A DNA stretch of 64,000 nucleotides from an uncultured SAR86 cluster bacterium (GTDB taxonomy: Bacteria; Pseudomonadota; Gammaproteobacteria; Magnimaribacterales; D2472): positions 124,001 to 188,000 of the forward strand of contig CACJSU010000002.1 in assembly GCA_902596165.1 (NCBI GenBank), written 5' to 3'. Within the stretch, counting starts at the first letter, position 1, and every line of letters starts with the position of its first letter. Of this stretch, positions 53,839 to 62,626 are shown in pieces. The notes below the pieces were generated by a model. It did no database searches, was not told the origin of the DNA, and saw only the letters and a program-made list of their open reading frames with translations. The position numbers and the translations under genes are program-made.

Positions 53839-53890
53839 GGATCATCTATTAAAATAATACAATAAATATTTAAAATAATTTATTTTTACT

Positions 53891-55561
53891 ATGCGTAATT
53901 TTCTGATCCTCTTATTGCTTAGCTCATCTTCAATGCTTCATAGTATTGAAAAAGCTGATTTAATAATTAGTTCCAATAAAGTGATCCTAATGACAGGTCA
54001 TCAAAAAGCTCAGCCACTTTCAATTGCTATTCAAAATAAAAAAATAGTTTGGATTGGATCACACACTGAAGCAAAAAAAATTCAAGGGCAACGCATTAAC
54101 TATCATAATCAAGCCATTCTCCCGGGTTTTATTGATGCTCATGGTCACGCATCCTACTTAGCATTCGCTACACAAGTTGCAAACATTGCCTCTCCCCCAG
54201 TTGGAGAAGTTACAACCATTAAAGATCTTCAAGAAAATCTCAAAAAATTTATCAAAGACTCTGATCTAAAGCCTGGCGAATGGGTCATGGGACTTGGTTA
54301 CGATGACTCGCTTTTAGCAGAACAAAGACACCCCACCAAAGTTGATCTTGATGCAGTTAGCACTGATCATCCAATATATCTTATTCATGTCTCAGCTCAT
54401 TTGGGTGCCACAAATTCACTGGGCTTATCCTTGGCAAATATTAATAACGAAACACACGATCCTCCCGGTGGAAAAATCCGGAGGTATGAAAACTCACTCG
54501 AGCCAAACGGGGTTTTCGAAGAAACTGCTGCCTACCCTCTTCAACAATTGGCCATGAGCGCTTACAAAGACCCAATTGGCAGCGTCAAAAAAGCTATGGA
54601 TATTTATGCTAGAAACGGTATTACCACAGCTCAAGATGGAGCCTCTAACCTAGAAACCATTGCTTTAATACAAGCAGCTGATGCTCAAGGCATGATCAAT
54701 CTGGATATTATTAGTTACCCCATAGGACAAAATGGATTAGATCAAAATATAGATTCAATTAATTTCGGTAACTATAAAGGAAGATTAAAAATTGGAGGCA
54801 TCAAACTAATTTTAGACGGCTCACCTCAAGGGAAAACTGCTTATTTAACTGAACCCTATTACAAACCGCCTCACAGTGAGTCAGATTCGTATAAAGGATA
54901 TCCTCTCATTCCTCAGTCAGAAGTTTCAAAATGGGTAAAGCGGTATGCTGACCTCAACATTCCCATTATGGCCCATGCCAATGGTGATGCTGCAGCTGAT
55001 ATGCTTATTGAAGCTGTAAAAGATGCAGGCATTACTTCCGACCATCGAACCATCATGATTCATGCGCAAACCGTTAGAGAAGACCAACTGGATCAAATGA
55101 AAGAACTAAGTATCATCCCTTCTTATTTTTCAACCCATACATTCTACTGGGGAGACTGGCATAGAGATTCAGTGTTTGGAGAAGATCGTGCCATGCGTAT
55201 AAGTCCTACAAAATCTACTCTCAATAGAAAAATGCCTTTCACCGTCCACAATGATGCTCCTGTTGTTCCACCCGATATGATTAGACTGTTGTGGTCCACA
55301 ACCAACAGAAAAACCAGGTCTGGAAAAGTTCTGGGTGAGGAACAAAAAATTTCTGCATATTCAGCTCTGGAGGCCATGACAATTAACGCTGCTTTTCAGC
55401 ATTTTGAGGATGATATCAAAGGCAGTATTGAGGTTGGTAAACTGGCAGACTTAGTGGTCTTATCAGAGGATCCTTTAAGCATACCAGTTAATGAACTGCT
55501 AGAATTAAAAATTATGGCCACTTACTCACATGGCAAGGAAATCTTTAAAAATGAAAAATAA
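53891..55561 (+). CDS. exported YtcJ-like amidohydrolase
   Basis: A 556-residue protein of the amidohydrolase 3/YtcJ family, with signal peptide NFLILLLLSSSSMLHS. Metal and active-site blocks are ILPGFIDAHGHASYLAF, YLIHVSAHLGATNS, GGIKLILDGSPQGKTAYLTEPY, IMAHANGDAAADMLIEA and FTVHNDAPVVPPD. The C-terminus SIEVGKLADLVVLSEDPL completes the sandwich domain. Family members hydrolyse N-acyl or formyl compounds, with most substrates unknown. No Shine-Dalgarno site is visible. The 3' end overlaps the S9 peptidase start by 11 bases, suggesting paired function in periplasmic peptide or amide breakdown. Confidence 0.87.
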   Translation: MRNFLILLLLSSSSMLHSIEKADLIISSNKVILMTGHQKAQPLSIAIQNKKIVWIGSHTEAKKIQGQRINYHNQAILPGFIDAHGHASYLAFATQVANIASPPVGEVTTIKDLQENLKKFIKDSDLKPGEWVMGLGYDDSLLAEQRHPTKVDLDAVSTDHPIYLIHVSAHLGATNSLGLSLANINNETHDPPGGKIRRYENSLEPNGVFEETAAYPLQQLAMSAYKDPIGSVKKAMDIYARNGITTAQDGASNLETIALIQAADAQGMINLDIISYPIGQNGLDQNIDSINFGNYKGRLKIGGIKLILDGSPQGKTAYLTEPYYKPPHSESDSYKGYPLIPQSEVSKWVKRYADLNIPIMAHANGDAAADMLIEAVKDAGITSDHRTIMIHAQTVREDQLDQMKELSIIPSYFSTHTFYWGDWHRDSVFGEDRAMRISPTKSTLNRKMPFTVHNDAPVVPPDMIRLLWSTTNRKTRSGKVLGEEQKISAYSALEAMTINAAFQHFEDDIKGSIEVGKLADLVVLSEDPLSIPVNELLELKIMATYSHGKEIFKNEK

Positions 55562-57629
55562 TACTAAATTTAATCATTCTGTGATTTTGATTAAAAAATA
55601 TCTTTTGAGCTTCTTTTTGATGCTAATAATCTCTCCTATATCCCATGCAGATGAAAGCCTGGCTTTATTTGAGCCAATGGATGTATTTGATCTTGAGTGG
55701 GCAACTGATCCTCGAGTATCACCTGATGGCAAAACTATAGTCTACGTGCGTAAATCCAATGATGTCATGAAAGATCGTGAACGATCTAATTTATGGCAGG
55801 TTTCAACGGACGGAACTGATCATAGACCACTTTATTCAGGCTTAAAAAGCATCAAATCTCCTCGCTGGTCACCAAGCGGAGAAAAGCTCGCATTTGTTTC
55901 TAATGATACTGGTTCGCAACAAATTCATGTGCGGTGGACAGACAATGGAGAAACTGCGGTCATTTCGCAATTACAAGCTTCGCCCTCAAATCTGTCTTGG
56001 TCACCAGATGGGAAATGGCTTGCCTTTACCATGAATGTTAAAGCACCCTCTGAGACTATCGCTGAGCCTCGAACAAAACCTGAAGGTGCTAGTTGGGCCA
56101 AGGGACCTATAACAGTAACAACAACCCGATATCAATATGATGGGCAAGGAATTGTTGAACCTGCATATCGTCATGTATTTATTGTTCCTGCTGATGGAGG
56201 CACTGCACGGCAACTTACTGAAGGTAATTTTAATCATTATGGGCCTCTGGCTTGGTCACCAAAAAGCACTCATATTTTCTTTTCAGCCTATCGTTCTGAC
56301 GATTGGGAGCTTGTAAGCGACGAAGCAGATATTTATTCAGTAAATGTAGTCACAAAAGATATCAAACAAATCACCAACCAATCTGGTGCTGAACGCTCAC
56401 CAGTCATATCGCCAAATGGGGAATTGATTGCATTTAATCAAGAAGAAAGGCGGCCTCTGGCCTACACGCCAGATCAAATCGTAATCATGGATCTAAATGG
56501 AAATAATATGCGCCTGTTAACTGAAGATCTAGATGGAGATGCGAACAATTTACATTGGGCTAATGATAGCAAGTCTATTTTCTTTGCTTATGATGAGCGT
56601 GGTATTAGAAAGATCGGTCGAGTCACCACAAAAGGTAAACTTCAAGAGATTACAAAAGGACTTGGTGGAACGACGCTAGGAAGACCCTATCTTTCAGGAG
56701 GCTTTCATCTTGCTAATGATACTATTGCATATACTCACGGGACTTCTAAGCGACCTGCAAACGTTGCTGTTATAAATGAAGAAGAAGTACAAATTTTAAC
56801 AGCCTTGAATGAAGATCTTTTAAGTCACCGCAAATTAGGAGCAGTCAACGAAATTACTTACAAGTCCTCCTTCGATAATCAGGAAATTCAAGGTTGGTAT
56901 ATTACCCCGCCAGATTTTGATCCTTCAAAAAAATATCCATTAATTCTTGAAATTCACGGTGGGCCGCATCTAGCTTATGGGCCCTATTTCTCAGCTGAAT
57001 TACAAATCATGGCAGCAGCTGGATATGTTGTTTTTTATAATAACTATCGCGGAAGCCTATCATATGGCGAAGATTTTGCCCTTCTTTTGCAATACAAATA
57101 TTCTAGCGAAGAAGATTTTGCTGATCATATGTCAGGCATAGATACGTTGATTGATCTTGGATTTATTGATGATGAAAACCTTTTTGTTGCTGGTGGCAGT
57201 GCCGGTGGAATCGCTACTGCATATGCAGTTGGGTTAACGGATCGTTTTAATGCCGCTGTTGCTGCTAAACCCGTCATTAACTGGTTAAGCAAACCCTTAA
57301 CTGCTGACTCTATGGTCGGTCAAATCTATCACCAATTCCCAGGTCCTCCTTGGGAACATCTTGAACATTACTGGAATAGATCGCCATTATCCTTAATGGG
57401 AAATGTAACAACCCCTACAATGTTGCTGACAGGCGAAAATGATCGAAGAACGCCTATTTCAGAAACTGAACAATTTTATCAAGCCCTAAGATTAAAAGGA
57501 GTAGACAGTGCTATGGTCAGACTTCCAGATACTTCTCATGGAATTGCAAGCAGACCCTCTCGGCTAATTACAAAAGTTGATCATATTCTTGCTTGGTTTG
57601 AGAGATATAAAACTGAGACAACACAATAA
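55551..57629 (+). CDS. S9 family prolyl oligopeptidase-type peptidase, exported
   Basis: I choose the ATG at 55551, eight codons into the track, since AAGGAAA precedes it and it fits the end of the amidohydrolase gene. The N-terminus (IKKYLLSFFLMLIISPISHA) is an export signal. Residues 30-430 are a beta-propeller with WD40-like PD40 repeats (PRVSPDGKTIVYVR, PRWSPSGEKLAFVS, LSWSPDGKWLAFT). The catalytic domain carries FVAGGSAGGIATAY with the serine near residue 545, TGENDRRTP with the aspartate and DTSHGIASRP with the histidine. It resembles dipeptidyl-peptidases and acylaminoacyl-peptidases. It probably degrades peptides in the periplasm together with the preceding amidohydrolase. Confidence 0.92.
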   Translation: MKNNTKFNHSVILIKKYLLSFFLMLIISPISHADESLALFEPMDVFDLEWATDPRVSPDGKTIVYVRKSNDVMKDRERSNLWQVSTDGTDHRPLYSGLKSIKSPRWSPSGEKLAFVSNDTGSQQIHVRWTDNGETAVISQLQASPSNLSWSPDGKWLAFTMNVKAPSETIAEPRTKPEGASWAKGPITVTTTRYQYDGQGIVEPAYRHVFIVPADGGTARQLTEGNFNHYGPLAWSPKSTHIFFSAYRSDDWELVSDEADIYSVNVVTKDIKQITNQSGAERSPVISPNGELIAFNQEERRPLAYTPDQIVIMDLNGNNMRLLTEDLDGDANNLHWANDSKSIFFAYDERGIRKIGRVTTKGKLQEITKGLGGTTLGRPYLSGGFHLANDTIAYTHGTSKRPANVAVINEEEVQILTALNEDLLSHRKLGAVNEITYKSSFDNQEIQGWYITPPDFDPSKKYPLILEIHGGPHLAYGPYFSAELQIMAAAGYVVFYNNYRGSLSYGEDFALLLQYKYSSEEDFADHMSGIDTLIDLGFIDDENLFVAGGSAGGIATAYAVGLTDRFNAAVAAKPVINWLSKPLTADSMVGQIYHQFPGPPWEHLEHYWNRSPLSLMGNVTTPTMLLTGENDRRTPISETEQFYQALRLKGVDSAMVRLPDTSHGIASRPSRLITKVDHILAWFERYKTETTQ

Positions 57630-57695
57630 AACAACTGTGATAAGGTTATGACTTATTAGTTTTACAATATAAATTTATATATTTATGGAGATGAT

Positions 57696-58229
57696 ATGAA
57701 TAAACTACTTTCAATAATTGGCTTGTTATTTATAGCTCAAATTACATTTGCTGGTCATCACGAATCTGGGCATATGAAAAAAGGGGTTGTTATTGGTTAT
57801 GAGATCTCAGAGGATGGGACAAAGTTAGACATTCTTGCTGGAGATCCATCTCTTGTAAAAATTTGGGTTGATTACGTTGAAGCGCATAATCAACGCGATC
57901 TTGAGGCAATTGATAAAACCAATGCTGAAGACTTAGTTGGCAAGGCTCCCAACGGGGTGATTGTGAATGGTTCTGCAGAGCATGCTACTTTTCTTAAGAA
58001 CTGGTTTGAAACATCAAATCCAATATGGGAATTAGTTTATGCTATGGCAAATGATGTGCCTCAAGCAGATGGCTCTATTCATCATTGGGTGACCTCTTCT
58101 TACAAAGTAACCGATACCATTGATGGCAAAGAGGTGGTTGCAAGAGAATCATTTGATGTGCGGATTGAAAACAATAAAATCAAAGAGATCATAGTAGCCT
58201 CTCGACAAGTTCTTTCTGAAGAAGAATAA
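57696..58229 (+). CDS. secreted NTF2/SnoaL-like protein
   Basis: A 177-residue protein with signal peptide NKLLSIIGLLFIAQITFA, followed by a histidine-rich segment (GHHESGHMKKG). A helix with LVKIWVDYVEAHNQRDLEAIDKTNAEDLVGKAPNG and a strand-rich second part fit an NTF2-like fold, probably a ligand binder or enzyme in the periplasm. A GGAG site precedes the ATG. It stands 66 bases after the S9 gene and is followed by tRNA-Gly on the other strand. Function unknown. Confidence 0.72.
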   Translation: MNKLLSIIGLLFIAQITFAGHHESGHMKKGVVIGYEISEDGTKLDILAGDPSLVKIWVDYVEAHNQRDLEAIDKTNAEDLVGKAPNGVIVNGSAEHATFLKNWFETSNPIWELVYAMANDVPQADGSIHHWVTSSYKVTDTIDGKEVVARESFDVRIENNKIKEIIVASRQVLSEEE

Positions 58230-58240
58230 ATCTTTCTAAC

Positions 58241-58316
58241 TGGAGCGGGAAACCAGGTTCGAACTGGCGACCTCAACCTTGGCAAGGTTGCGCTCTACCA
58301 ACTGAGCTATTCCCGC
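58241..58316 (-). tRNA. tRNA-Gly (anticodon GCC), CCA encoded
   Basis: On the minus strand GCGGGAA pairs with TTCCCGC. TAGCTCAGTTGGTAGAGC is the D arm, the anticodon loop TTGCCAA has GCC, GTTCGAACC is the T arm and CCA is encoded. It reads GGC/GGU. Confidence 0.97.
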
Positions 58317-58389
58317 TTTTGAGTTGGTTAATATACATCCAAGCTTTTAGTCATTCAAGAAAAATATATTTTAAATATATAATAAACAT

Positions 58390-58659
58390 ATGGAATTAGA
58401 TCTGTTTGAATTTATAGATATTTTGAGTTTTAAAACATCTTGGTTTGAGGGAAATCCTTTGTGGGTGATTATAAGTTTTTTTATATATGCATCGCTTTTA
58501 GGTCTTTTCTTAAATGCAATCAGGATGAGTATTAAACTTGAAAAAATTCATAAACAAGAAAGAACTAAAACCTACGGACGTTTTTCAAAAGATATACTGA
58601 TTATTGGTTTAACTATTGCATTAATAATATTGAGCTATGTAAGCTATCAAAAGTTATAA
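58390..58659 (+). CDS. small membrane protein with two helices
   Basis: An 89-residue protein that I do not recognise. Two hydrophobic segments, WVIISFFIYASLLGLFLNAI (about residues 25-44) and ILIIGLTIALIILSYVSYQ (about 69-87), flank a basic loop (RMSIKLEKIHKQERTKTYGRFSKD). The positive loop would be cytoplasmic, putting both ends outside. No Shine-Dalgarno site is seen. The gene stands alone between tRNA-Gly and the GFA gene. The consistent topology supports that it is real. Confidence 0.58.
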   Translation: MELDLFEFIDILSFKTSWFEGNPLWVIISFFIYASLLGLFLNAIRMSIKLEKIHKQERTKTYGRFSKDILIIGLTIALIILSYVSYQKL

Positions 58660-58767
58660 AAATTTAATTTTTTTCTGATATTCCTCTAAAAATCCTATCT
58701 CTGTCCTCTCCTAATGCTGGGGCACTCAAAAGTGCAAAATCAAAAATTACTATTCTTAAAATTATAG

Positions 58768-59190
58768 CTAACCTAGGTCTGGGTTATGAGTAAAGCTATG
58801 AAGACTCTCATCTACTGGTGACCATTGATTCGCTGTAGAGCTCCAGAAATTCGAAGCAATTGAGAGCCAAGATGAATCATTCAGTGTTCCAGCTTTGATA
58901 AATTTGATTGCTGTATTTTCTTCAACAAAACTTATGACTGGTGAACCGCACTCTTCACAGAAACCTCTGCTAATATGAGAACCAGCGGTTCCTGTAACAG
59001 TGTAAAATTTTAAATTACCGCTTAAGGAGAGATCTTCTTCTGGGATCAATAGAATTGTCGCTTTACCACTTCCTGTGGACTTCTGACAGTCTTTGCAATG
59101 ACAATGATGCGCAGAGATAACTTTGGAGCTATCAAACTCATACTCGATCTTGCCACACAAACATCCACCTTTTTTAATTTCATCACTCAT
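58768..59190 (-). CDS. GFA family zinc protein (CENP-V/glutathione-dependent formaldehyde-activating-like)
   Basis: A 140-residue protein with the three cysteine groups of the GFA domain: GGCLCGKI near the start, HHCHCKDCQKSTG (about residues 28-40) and FCEECGSPV (about 77-85), which bind two zinc ions. Despite the family name, many members have no proven reaction with formaldehyde and glutathione. No signal peptide is seen. The 58660-58767 gap before its end carries no gene that I can support. Confidence 0.9.
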   Translation of the reverse strand: MSDEIKKGGCLCGKIEYEFDSSKVISAHHCHCKDCQKSTGSGKATILLIPEEDLSLSGNLKFYTVTGTAGSHISRGFCEECGSPVISFVEENTAIKFIKAGTLNDSSWLSIASNFWSSTANQWSPVDESLHSFTHNPDLG

Positions 59191-59270
59191 TTATTTACCC
59201 CTAAAATTTTTATCAATGAATATCATAAGTTTCGCTAACAAATATGCCAACAGAGACCATAAAAATTATT

Positions 59271-59276
59271 TATAAT
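59271..59276 (+). promoter_or_regulatory. -10 box of the TonB-dependent receptor gene
   Basis: TATAAT lies about 163 bases upstream of the receptor ATG. The -35 region is weak. If used, the mRNA has a leader of roughly 155 nt that contains two copies of a 13-base direct repeat. Confidence 0.4.
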
Positions 59277-59279
59277 ACG

Positions 59280-59381
59280 ATGTACCTTTTATATTAAAAA
59301 ATAATGTTTAAATTAAATTAATATATAACTAATTTTTATATTAAAACAATTTAATATTCATAAAAAATATGTACCTTTTAT
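59280..59381. repeat. pair of 13-base direct repeats upstream of the receptor gene
   Basis: ATGTACCTTTTAT occurs at 59280-59292 and again at 59369-59381, 89 bases apart. Both copies lie in the very AT-rich 248-base region ahead of the receptor. Possible roles are regulator sites or RNA elements in the 5' leader. Confidence 0.5.
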
Positions 59382-59438
59382 TTTTTAAAAATTAGTTTAA
59401 AGTCAACATTAATTTTTTAATTATTTAAGGGGAATTCC

Positions 59439-61871
59439 ATGTACAAATATAGAAATATATTGTCTTTATGTTTTATTTTTATCTTTTCATTGAATGCATA
59501 TTCGCAATCAAATGAGATTGAAGAAATAATTACCACCGCAACTAAAACAGAAAAAACTCTGCAAGAAGTTCCAGTTGCTGTATCAGTCATCAGTGCAGAT
59601 GAAATTGATAAGTCGAATGTAGTTGATGCATTTGATTTAATGCAAGTGGTGCCCTCTTTGGACACAAGGCAGTATCAATCATCTAGAAATGCTGCATTTT
59701 TTATTAGAGGTTTCGGTAATGGTTCAAATAATAACGGTGTTGAGCCTTCCGTAGCATTGTTTGTTGATGGTGTATATCGATCAAAAATGCAAAGTCGGAT
59801 CAACGATCTGCCAATGGTTGAAAGGGTTGAGGTTCTTCGTGGTCCCCAAAGTACTTTGTTTGGTAAAAATGCGACTGCTGGTGTGATTAACATCATTACA
59901 AAAAAACCTTCCTTCGAAAAATTTGGAAAGATTTCAACATCATTTGGGAATTACAATTCAAGAATTGTAAAAGCTTATTACACGGCTCCACTGAGTGACA
60001 CTATGGCTTTTAGTTTGAATGCTAATACTAACCAAGCTGATGGTCATGCTAAGAATACAGTGACAGGTAATGATACCAACAACAGAGATAGATATTCTTT
60101 AAGAGCAGATTTATTAATTGAAACTGAAAACGATTTAGAAATTAGGATCACAGCTGATTATGATGAATACGATGAGTTTTGTTGCCAAGTAGGTAATGTT
60201 TCTGCGGGTCCTGCGAAAGAACTCGCTTATGCTCTTGGCGCTCAAGCTGCTCCAAACAATCCATTCACCGATCAGGTGCATTTCAATTTTGACTCTTTTT
60301 CAAAAGGTGAAAATTCCGGAATCTCAGTAAATATTGTTAAAGAAATGGAAAATATGACATTTACAAGTATTACTTCATCAAGGGATTCGGATAGCCTTGA
60401 AAGTCAAGATATTGATTTTGATAGCTCTAGAATACTTAACCCAAATACAACAAATGTGAATTTATCGTCAAAATCTCAAGAATTTAGACTTGCATCCAAC
60501 GGTAATGCAAAGGTCAATTGGTTGGTAGGAGCATACTTTTATGAAGAAGACCTGAAAAATGATAGTAGTGTTAAGTGGGGACCATCATTTTATACATTTG
60601 CAAATATTGCATCAGGTGGAGCTCTTCCCACTGTTGCAGGTCTTTTAGGCTTGCCTGCGTCACTATTTTTCCAGGAAGGTACAGGAAGGGTCGGTTACTT
60701 TACACAAGAGACCGAAACAAAAACTTTATTTGGACAAGTAGACATAAGTCTAACTGATAAGATAAGCACTATCCTTGGTGTAAGTTACATTGAAGACGAA
60801 AAATCAGCAACAGGACTTGATGTAAATAATGATGTGTTTTCACAGATTGGTTTTGTAGGTGTTGGAACTATGGCTTTCATTGGAGCTGGTTTTGATCCTG
60901 CTACTGCAGCAGCTTTAGCTGCAAATCCCGAGACAAATGCATTGCTTGGATTTCAAGCTCTTCAGTTTATTCCTGAAATGCCGCAGTTTCCAAACGTTGG
61001 TCAAAGCGGTCAATCATCTGATGACAACATTGATTACACAGCAAAACTGACGTACATGCTTAATGATGATGTAAGCTTTTATGGAGGAGTTTCAACTGGA
61101 TTTAAATCCTCTGCATGGAACCTATCAACAAATTCTTTGCCCGATCAAGCTGAAATAGCTGCATTAGCAGCAGCTGGAACGCCAGTTGCAGAAAATACTG
61201 CAATTGGTCAAAGGTATGCATCACCTGAAGAAGCAGAAGTTTTTGAGCTTGGTATGAAAATGAGACTATCAACAGGATATTTTAATTTCACTGCATTTAG
61301 CCAGGAGATTAAAGACTTTCAATCCAATACATTTGTTAGCTCCGGTTTTATTTTAGCTAATGCAGGGTTGCAATCATCAGAAGGATTTGAGTTTGATTTG
61401 CTTTTCTCCCCCGTGCCTAGTATTGATATTACTTTAGGTGGGCTAATCATGGATTCAAAATATGATTCTTTTACCGGCTCTGCTGCAGGTGACGTTAGTG
61501 GTACTAAGCCTGAAAATGTCCATGATGATTCTCTAACAAGTTCAATCACTTGGAACTGGTCACGAGGTAGAACTGATGGCTATGTCAGATTAAATCATCT
61601 CTATTCTGGGCCAACATTGATCAGGATTATTCCTTCAGAAAATGTTGCAATGTGTGCAGCAGGAACTTGTGAGAAAACGAAAGATACGCTCAACTTTAGT
61701 GCTGGAATCACTAGAGGTAATTTAGATATAGTAATCTTTGGTAACAACATCAATGATGACAAGTATCTTCATACAGCTTTCTCATCAGTAGGTGATCCAT
61801 TTAGAACATCCTTTGAGGGTTATCCAAATGCACCAAAAACATATGGAGTAACAGTTAATTACTCTTTCTAA
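59439..61871 (+). CDS. TonB-dependent outer-membrane receptor
   Basis: An 810-residue outer-membrane transporter with signal peptide NILSLCFIFIFSLNAYS. The plug domain follows: EEIITTATKTEKTLQEVPVAVSVISADEI, then PSLDTRQYQSSRNAAFFIRGFG, VALFVDGVYRSK and VERVEVLRGPQSTLFGKNATAGVINIITKKP, all typical. The barrel occupies the rest and ends with YGVTVNYSF, whose terminal phenylalanine suits outer-membrane insertion. The plug fits the SusC-unrelated gammaproteobacterial type (CirA/FepA class), often used for oligosaccharides, lipids or siderophores in marine bacteria. The ligand is unknown, with no transport genes nearby. AAGGGG eight bases before the ATG is a good site. A strong terminator follows. 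Confidence 0.95.
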   Translation: MYKYRNILSLCFIFIFSLNAYSQSNEIEEIITTATKTEKTLQEVPVAVSVISADEIDKSNVVDAFDLMQVVPSLDTRQYQSSRNAAFFIRGFGNGSNNNGVEPSVALFVDGVYRSKMQSRINDLPMVERVEVLRGPQSTLFGKNATAGVINIITKKPSFEKFGKISTSFGNYNSRIVKAYYTAPLSDTMAFSLNANTNQADGHAKNTVTGNDTNNRDRYSLRADLLIETENDLEIRITADYDEYDEFCCQVGNVSAGPAKELAYALGAQAAPNNPFTDQVHFNFDSFSKGENSGISVNIVKEMENMTFTSITSSRDSDSLESQDIDFDSSRILNPNTTNVNLSSKSQEFRLASNGNAKVNWLVGAYFYEEDLKNDSSVKWGPSFYTFANIASGGALPTVAGLLGLPASLFFQEGTGRVGYFTQETETKTLFGQVDISLTDKISTILGVSYIEDEKSATGLDVNNDVFSQIGFVGVGTMAFIGAGFDPATAAALAANPETNALLGFQALQFIPEMPQFPNVGQSGQSSDDNIDYTAKLTYMLNDDVSFYGGVSTGFKSSAWNLSTNSLPDQAEIAALAAAGTPVAENTAIGQRYASPEEAEVFELGMKMRLSTGYFNFTAFSQEIKDFQSNTFVSSGFILANAGLQSSEGFEFDLLFSPVPSIDITLGGLIMDSKYDSFTGSAAGDVSGTKPENVHDDSLTSSITWNWSRGRTDGYVRLNHLYSGPTLIRIIPSENVAMCAAGTCEKTKDTLNFSAGITRGNLDIVIFGNNINDDKYLHTAFSSVGDPFRTSFEGYPNAPKTYGVTVNYSF

Positions 61872-61911
61872 GATCATTCCACCCTTAGTTTTGATTTATT
61901 GAAATAGTAAT

Positions 61912-61938
61912 AAAGGAGCTCGAAAGAGCTCCTTTTTT
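61912..61938 (+). terminator. rho-independent terminator after the receptor gene
   Basis: AAAGGAGCTC and GAGCTCCTTT form a ten-pair stem with a GAAA loop, followed by eight or more T residues on the plus strand. The A run on the other side is short (TAATAAA), so it mainly ends the receptor transcript. Confidence 0.92.
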
Positions 61939-61950
61939 TTGTGTCAAATT

Positions 61951-62349
61951 TTATTGACTTAATTGATCTAACGCTTCTGACATCTTTTTCTGCAAAGCAC
62001 CTATAGCTTGCAATGGCCTAATCATAACTTTGAAGTCTATAATCTTGCCCTCATCATTCCAACGAATAATATCAACGCCATTGACTGAAATATCATCGAT
62101 ATAGGTTTCAAACTCTAGTACCGTGTCTAATCCATCAACGAGTTCACGAACATACTTAAATCGCTTCATATCAAAAGTCTGTCCAGCTCCCATCAAATAA
62201 AGTTTAGACATCTCCTTTCCTTGAATGGGTTTAAAAACTATTGGCGATGTGAATACACAAGAATCATCTAGAATTTCATCCAAAAAATTTTCGTCATTGG
62301 ATTTTAAGCCTTGATGCCACCTCTCAAGATACGATCGAGTATTATTCAT
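61951..62349 (-). CDS. NTF2/SnoaL-like protein
   Basis: A 132-residue single-domain protein. RSYLERWHQGLKSNDENFLDEILDDSCVFTSPIVFKPIQGKEMSKLYLMGAG is the usual helix pair and first strand of the NTF2 fold, with VNGVDIIRWNDEGKIIDFKVMIRPLQAIGALQKKM as the closing strands. This matches nuclear transport factor 2-like proteins and SnoaL-like cyclases seen widely in bacteria. No signal peptide is present, so it is cytoplasmic. The exact role is unknown. It starts about 100 bases downstream of the 42-residue basic protein gene and may not share its transcript. Confidence 0.8.
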   Translation of the reverse strand: MNNTRSYLERWHQGLKSNDENFLDEILDDSCVFTSPIVFKPIQGKEMSKLYLMGAGQTFDMKRFKYVRELVDGLDTVLEFETYIDDISVNGVDIIRWNDEGKIIDFKVMIRPLQAIGALQKKMSEALDQLSQ

Positions 62350-62451
62350 TTGTGTATTTAAAACTGTTGGCAGTGATGATGCAAGCAGTTATTTTAAGTT
62401 AAAAAAAGCCCTTGCAACTGAATTGTTAAAAATAAAGAAGCTGCTATAAAC

Positions 62452-62580
62452 TTATTTTTTTCTTCGTAGCTTTCGAAGACGAGCATATTCGTTTTGTTGC
62501 TTACGCTCTGCCAAATCACGCCTTTTATGACGCCTGTTTCTAGCTGCTTCAGATTTTTGAATTCTGATAGCTTTATTCAT
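62452..62580 (-). CDS. very basic 42-residue small protein
   Basis: This gene is too short for the ORF track. The 43-codon frame runs ATG to TAA on the minus strand. The protein starts MNKAIRIQKSEAARNRRHKR and ends RLRKLRRKK, with 18 lysine or arginine residues in 42. The middle, DLAERKQQNEYARL, looks like an amphipathic helix. AAAGAAG a few bases upstream could act as a weak ribosome-binding site. The composition suggests RNA, DNA or ribosome binding, as for small ribosomal proteins, but I do not recognise the family. It lies 46 bases upstream of the end of argH on the same strand. Confidence 0.6.
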   Translation of the reverse strand: MNKAIRIQKSEAARNRRHKRRDLAERKQQNEYARLRKLRRKK

Positions 62581-62626
62581 TCTTCTTTAATACTCTCATA
62601 AAGAAAAAAGAAAAGCAAAAAGTGGT

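Noticed and set aside
58664-58770. Short minus-strand frame whose end (ALLSAPALGEDRDRIFRGI) resembles the C-terminus of CaiB-like CoA-transferases, a possible gene remnant.
   Set aside because: Only about 25 residues show the resemblance, with no upstream homology and no start. Too short to claim a pseudogene.
60575-60757. 60-residue plus-strand frame within the TonB receptor.
   Set aside because: Alternative frame of a strongly supported gene.
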